From assembly GCA_022579005.1 (NCBI GenBank), contig MU401904.1:1-16878 (forward strand): a DNA stretch of 16,878 nucleotides, in the 5' to 3' direction. Positions 10,034 to 16,878 of the stretch are shown here, one piece after another. A model generated the notes under the pieces. It did no database searches. It was not told where the DNA came from and was given only the letters and a program-made list of their open reading frames with translations. A program made the position numbers and the translations under genes. Each line of letters opens with the position of its first letter. Within the stretch, counting starts at the first letter, position 1. The stretch comes from Poronia punctata. Taxonomy: Eukaryota; Ascomycota; Sordariomycetes; Xylariales; Xylariaceae.

Positions 10034-11390
10034 TAATCAACTACATCGGCCGCGTGACCGCCTATAGGAGCAGAGGCACGGACGGCGAATGATTCTTATG
10101 ATACATCATACCCATTGGGCGCCCCATCAGCCTGTGGGGATGTTACTTTTTTTGTTGGAATACCGGCTTTATCGGACCATTTAATCTCCTTTTCCCCTGC
10201 GTACAATTTGTATTACATGGAGTCGTTGTATCTGCAATCCCTGCATTGCAATCTGCGGGCTTCCATGAGCTGGCCTTCGTTTCTACGGTTTCGGGTAAGA
10301 TAGGGTGTCTTTTCCCCCCTGCCAATTGTTTGGTTCGGCAGTTACATGTATGCTTAGGTGGTCTCCCAGTTGACAGCGTCTGACTGCCTTTTAGAGTTTA
10401 GAAGAGGAGATCAGAAGCTGTCGAGACACGTGGTGTGCTGGCGGTCAGCATTTAGTATATTATTTATATTGTTATCCATATATGTAATTACATTATTTTT
10501 TAACATAAATATTTCCTGTGTGAGAGAGACGACAGCAACATAACTTGGTCTACATTGAGTGCTGGTCGTGCACGAATGAACAAGCAAAACGAAATTACAG
10601 AGCATGAAGCCAAAATGGAGGCGCCCATCAACAGACCCACCTGAGAAGCATGCATCCAAGACAATCGGCCCCAAGGCTAGACATCTTTAAGACGCTGGCC
10701 CTTGGAATAAATTGAGCTGCTTGGAATATAATAGTTTATTGCCAATTGTGGAGGATGGCAGACTGTCTTAATCGACCGGCATGAAGGGCACACCAATAAA
10801 GTGGTTCGAGTGATCGCAAGTCGGAAAGATAATACTTGCCAAGCTAGCAGGTTGGATCGTATCGCAATGTTGTGGTAGCAATTTCGTCTGGAAAACTATG
10901 TATATTTACGAGGCACCCCGATATACTTCGACACTCCCTACCTAACCTACGTCGTCTAGCCTATATCCTACTATATGCTAGGCGCGCACTGTGACCGCTC
11001 AGGAGATCTGGAACGAAACAAATGAATGAAATAGGGCGTTTATCAAGGCCTGGCGCTGTGACCATGGCCACACCCAGCTAATCCTTCCCCCAACTCCTTC
11101 ATCTCTCCACGTGGTTCCATCACATATACCACACATGGTATACGCGAATACCTACTATGGTGACGAGAGTGGTCATCGTCTTCTTGCGTCAGGCCATGCC
11201 AATTTACATTTACAGGGTCGAGGTAGTCGCCGATAGAGAAACGCCTCAGACCGCAGACATGTCGACGCTGAGCCTGTCCAGGAAACCCGCAACCAAGTGA
11301 TGCACATGATTTCATTATATACAATAGTCGTCAACAATAATCGACGGGGCGGCGCGCTAGCCGGGTAGTGATAACAACAACAGAGGGCGT
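10034..11390. other. Intergenic region between two convergent genes (3'UTRs)
   Basis: This is 1.36 kb between the two stop codons and must hold both 3' ends. Candidate poly(A) signals AATAAA are at 10706-10711 and 10795-10800 on + (for the AHC1-like gene), and a minus-strand AATAAA lies at 10735-10740 (for the HECT gene). If these are used, the two transcripts overlap tail to tail. An AT-rich patch spans about 10450-10515. Short open frames here (for example - 11043-11324) show no recognisable protein features and I do not call them. I see no tRNA. Confidence 0.6.
10706..10711 (+). terminator. Candidate poly(A) signal AATAAA
   Basis: An exact AATAAA about 670 nt after the AHC1-like stop codon, with a second copy at 10795-10800. 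Fungal poly(A) signals are often degenerate, so an earlier non-canonical site could be used instead. Confidence 0.3.
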
Positions 11391-14315
<2,925 letters not shown>

Positions 14316-14341
14316 GGCACAGATGATGGAAAGTTTATATA

Positions 14342-14347
14342 TCACAT
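14342..14347 (-). promoter_or_regulatory. Start-stop minimal uORF (ATG-TGA)
   Basis: ATG directly followed by TGA, ending 26 nt before the main ATG at 14315. At this spacing a ribosome terminating here would have little room to reinitiate at the main start. It is relevant only if transcription starts upstream of 14347. Confidence 0.4.
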
Positions 14348-14393
14348 GCGTCGCGGGTGGGAGAGGGTCCTCAGGCTCTCCCAATCTCTCTTG

Positions 14394-14465
14394 TTACTGT
14401 CTTGAAGGGAGGGGTTGCCGATGATGAGAATTGGACGGTGGTAAAGATGGGGTCCGTGGGTACAT
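14394..14465 (-). promoter_or_regulatory. Possible 23-codon uORF
   Basis: ATG at 14465-14463 opens a short frame starting MYPRTPSLPPS, ending with TAA at 14396-14394, 150 nt before the main ATG start. A uORF of this size could lower translation of the ligase if it is transcribed. No conservation can be judged from one sequence. Confidence 0.3.
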
Positions 14466-14496
14466 ACAGGTAGGTTGGAATAGAAGGAACACAAGT

Positions 14497-14502
14497 TTAC
14501 AT
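14497..14502 (-). promoter_or_regulatory. Start-stop minimal uORF (ATG-TAA)
   Basis: ATG directly followed by TAA, 187 nt before the main ATG. It may lie in the leader or in the promoter, depending on the unknown transcription start. Confidence 0.3.
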
Positions 14503-16401
14503 GCCAGTAAACAAGACAACAAGCTGCAGGCTAGCAGTGACTAACTAAGGGAGTAAAGGATAAAGAAGCAAGTTCTGCACTGGTATGATGGCTACACATG
14601 TAAGCAACGGCTAAACCGGTGCAAGATAAAGATTCAATATAGGCATTTATAGGTGGTGATATACACTACCTAGGTACATGTAGACATATATCAAGTACGC
14701 ACAGTACTAGTTTAAAAGTTCTAAGCAAAAGTAAACATAACCTTAGATATTAGAATATTAATAAGAAATAAAAGATAAAGCACAATAATTATACATTATA
14801 AACTGTTCTATAAAGATTAAAATGCTCTATTTAATAGTATTAATTTAATTTCTATATTTATTTTATTTAATTAGATAATTTAAACACAATTTTTTAAACA
14901 AAGTAGCAAGTACTTTAAACCTTTATATCTTGCTTAAAACACAAAATAAACAATAAATACCACTGTCTTTTAAAATTGTTTATTAAGCTTAATTAAATAA
15001 TTATTTTTTCTATTTTTATATATATTATAAGTAAAGTGTTATAAGCAGGTAAAGTAATAGAGTTTTAGTGTAAAACTAGCAAAACTTAAAACATTTAACC
15101 TTTTACTATATATTAAAAGGTTATTATATTAAAAGATATATAAATTTACTAGCTTTATAAAGCTATATATTAGCCCTTAAAAAACTATTATATATAAGTA
15201 ATATACTAAGAAGTTAAGCAATTTATATTTAAAATATTTAAAAATATATTTATTTGTTTTTATTTATATTTAAAAAGTATATATATTTTATAAAAATATA
15301 TGTTTTACTAGCTTTACCTTTTTTAACTGTTTATAATAATAAACTAATTTAATACACGTTATTTAATAAATGTATAATAGTTTTAAATTTTTAATATTAA
15401 ATAGCTAAAATGAGAGACTATTTAAGGTTTTATATATTATATATATATTATACTAGTTTTTATTATTACTTATAAAGGTAAAATAGTAATTTATTATTAT
15501 ATATTTTAAAATATAAAGATTATATTATAAAATATATTAAGTTATTATATATAAATTTAATGCTAATTAAAAATACTTATATAGTGCTAGGCAAGCTATT
15601 TTTAAAATAAAAAGCTTGCTACTATAGTTTTAATACTGCGTTAAAAGGTAGCTGCTTTTAATTTTAAGTACATTATAAATAAAAGTGCAAGCATTTTAAT
15701 TTAAGTTTTTATATATATAGCAGTTTTTATTTGCTACTAAAAGGTTATAAGTTAATAAGTTAATATATTAATTACTAAGTATAAAAAGCGTAGTTTATAA
15801 ATAAAAACTTTAATAAAGGCATATTTGCTAAATAAACTTTAATAAATTAAGCAAAATAAAAAGTCTTTAACAAATAACAAATAATCTTTAAACACTGCTA
15901 AAAATATTATTAATTTTATTTAGTAAGCTTTTTAAAACACTTTAAAGATTTGTTACTATTATAGCAAGCTTTTTAAAGCAATTGCTTTGCTTTTATATTA
16001 AAGTAAAAGTAGTAAAAATAATAAAAGAATGCTAAGTAATTAGCCTAGGTAAATAATTTCCTACTAAATAATAATATATACTTAATAAATTTTTTAAAGC
16101 GTACTTATATTAGTATTATTATATTTTAACATTTTAAAGCATATATTAAAATTATATATTATTAATCTTTTTATTACTTTATAGTAGTAAGTAAATATTT
16201 TTATATTATTTAAAAGATTTTAATAACTTATAAAAAGTAGTAAAAAAACTTATTACTTAAGTAATAAATATACTAATATTTCTAGCTTTAAGTATTATAG
16301 CAATTTTTTAAAAAGTTGCTTTTAAGTGTTAACTTAAACTAATTATTAAAAAAAAGGTTTTAGTAAGCAGCAAAAATGGCCTAGCAATAAAAAGTGCTTA
16401 A

Positions 16402-16584
16402 AAAGTAATAAAAGAAAATAAGCAAACAAGTTATTATAAAAGAAAAAGCAAAAAAAGCAAAAAAAGCAAAAAAAGCAAAAAAAGCAAAGTAAATAGTAAA
16501 GACTTAGGCAAAAATATAAGCAATAATAAAGAAAACAATAAAGAAAAAGCAAAAGAATATTTAGCACTATTAGATAATAATTAG
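16402..16584 (+). pseudogene. Lysine-rich 60-codon open stretch, possible C-terminal fossil of a TE protein
   Basis: After TAA at 16399-16401 the + frame is open for 60 codons, to TAG at 16582-16584. It reads as a basic tail: KENKQTSYYKRKSKK, a Lys-Lys-Ser repeat (Ser at 16447, 16456, 16465, 16474 and 16483), then NNKENNKEKAKEYLALLDNN. Basic tails like this occur at the C-terminus of some fungal transposases, but no catalytic part is visible upstream, so the origin is a guess. There is no ATG in the frame. Confidence 0.3.
16448..16488. repeat. 9-nt tandem repeat GCAAAAAAA, four units plus a partial fifth
   Basis: GC occurs every nine bases (16448, 16457, 16466, 16475, 16484), each followed by A7 until the last, which breaks off. 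The period of three codons makes it a coding-compatible repeat: Lys-Lys-Ser in the open + frame, Phe/Cys on the other strand. Confidence 0.85.
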
Positions 16585-16782
16585 TATTATTATTATTGTT
16601 TTTTATCTTTTTATAGTAGTTAAAATAATTATTGTTAACTTTTTTATAGACTATTTCTTTGTTTTCTTTTTGTTTTTTCAAGTTTTAAAGTACTAGTTAT
16701 TTTTAAAACAGTTAAAGGTAAAGCAAGCAATGCTATATAAAAAAGTAGCTAAGCTTTATAAAAGCTTTATAAAGCGGTTTGC

Positions 16783-16784
<2 letters not shown>

Positions 16785-16878
<94 letters not shown>
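16785..16878. repeat. (TTA)n microsatellite, at least 31 uninterrupted units, cut by the window edge
   Basis: Ninety-four bases of perfect TTA repeat up to the last base of the window. It could be a simple microsatellite or the tandem tail of a non-LTR retrotransposon. Its true length is unknown because it runs off the end, and an array this long may also be misassembled. Confidence 0.95.

Larger units (their letters stand above)
14316..14700 (-). promoter_or_regulatory. Promoter and 5' leader of the HECT ligase gene
   Basis: On the minus strand this contains a CCAAT box (14430-14434, about 115 nt before the ATG), pyrimidine-rich tracts (about 14340-14460), and a TATATAAA at 14334-14341 that is too close to the ATG (about 20 nt) to act as a normal TATA box. 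Upstream ATGs: 14502 (followed at once by TAA), 14465 (a 23-residue uORF ending at 14394) and 14347 (followed at once by TGA). One more ATG near 14598 is probably promoter rather than leader. The left part has normal composition; from about 14690 upward it grades into the AT block, so the promoter has only about 400 bp of unmutated DNA. Confidence 0.5.
14701..16878. repeat. AT-rich, RIP-degraded repeat block (right flank)
   Basis: From about 14700 the composition falls again to mostly A and T with scarce CpG, CpA and TpG, as in the left block. There is no intact gene and no recognisable transposon ends. Between about 16330 and 16580 the + strand is notably A-rich, including a 9-nt repeat and a lysine-rich open stretch. 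The minus-strand open frame over the same place (16346-16681) translates into Phe/Cys/Asn low-complexity sequence and I do not call it a gene. An 11-bp unit AGCTTTATAAA occurs twice in tandem at 16752-16773. The block continues past the window. Confidence 0.85.

Noticed and set aside
11043..11324. Minus-strand 93-codon frame
   Set aside because: It lies in the probable 3'UTR of the HECT gene and has no recognisable motif.
14334..14341. TATATAAA as a TATA box for the HECT gene
   Set aside because: It is only about 20 nt before the start codon, too close for a normal TATA-directed start.
16346..16681. Minus-strand 111-codon open frame with Phe/Cys repeats
   Set aside because: Its translation is low complexity, made by the A-rich + strand and the 9-nt repeat; it lies in RIP-degraded DNA with no gene-like features.
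16785..16878. (TTA)n as degraded telomere repeats
   Set aside because: The fungal telomere repeat TTAGGG has no CpA or TpG inside the unit that RIP would convert to a pure TTA array, and the period is three rather than six.

Overview
The window looks like nuclear DNA of a filamentous ascomycete (Pezizomycotina, most likely Sordariomycetes). The reasons are the short introns (52-97 nt, GT...YAG, with CTNAC-like branch points), the close protein match to fungal Rsp5/HulA ubiquitin ligases, and two very AT-rich flanks with the signature of repeat-induced point mutation (RIP): almost no CpG, CpA or TpG, and a large excess of TpA.

Layout: (1) 1 to about 7330 is an AT desert of RIP-degraded repeat DNA with no intact gene. 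(2) About 7330-14700 is a sharply bounded island of normal composition carrying two conserved, convergent genes. The first, on + (7952-10033), is a single-exon gene for an AHC1-like protein, with an N-terminal helical segment, a C2H2-type zinc finger and an acidic C-terminal part; it is probably a subunit of a Gcn5/ADA-type histone acetyltransferase complex. The second, on - (14315 down to 11391), is a seven-exon gene that I reconstructed by hand. It encodes an 825-residue NEDD4-family HECT ubiquitin ligase (C2, three WW domains, HECT), the Rsp5/HulA orthologue. The longest single reading frame over this locus (11512-13899) is misleading: it reads through two introns, starts on an out-of-frame ATG and lacks the catalytic cysteine. 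(3) About 14700-16878 is a second RIP-degraded AT block, ending in a pure (TTA)n microsatellite that runs off the window edge.

The two genes have unrelated roles (chromatin acetylation; ubiquitination of membrane proteins) and share only a 1.36 kb 3'-to-3' intergenic region. The most notable points are the last HECT intron splitting the active-site cysteine codon, a stop-free 69-nt intron inside the C2 domain, start-stop minimal uORFs upstream of both genes, and possible coding fossils in the AT blocks. I found no tRNA or rRNA gene, CRISPR array or intact mobile element, and nothing I can claim as an undescribed system.
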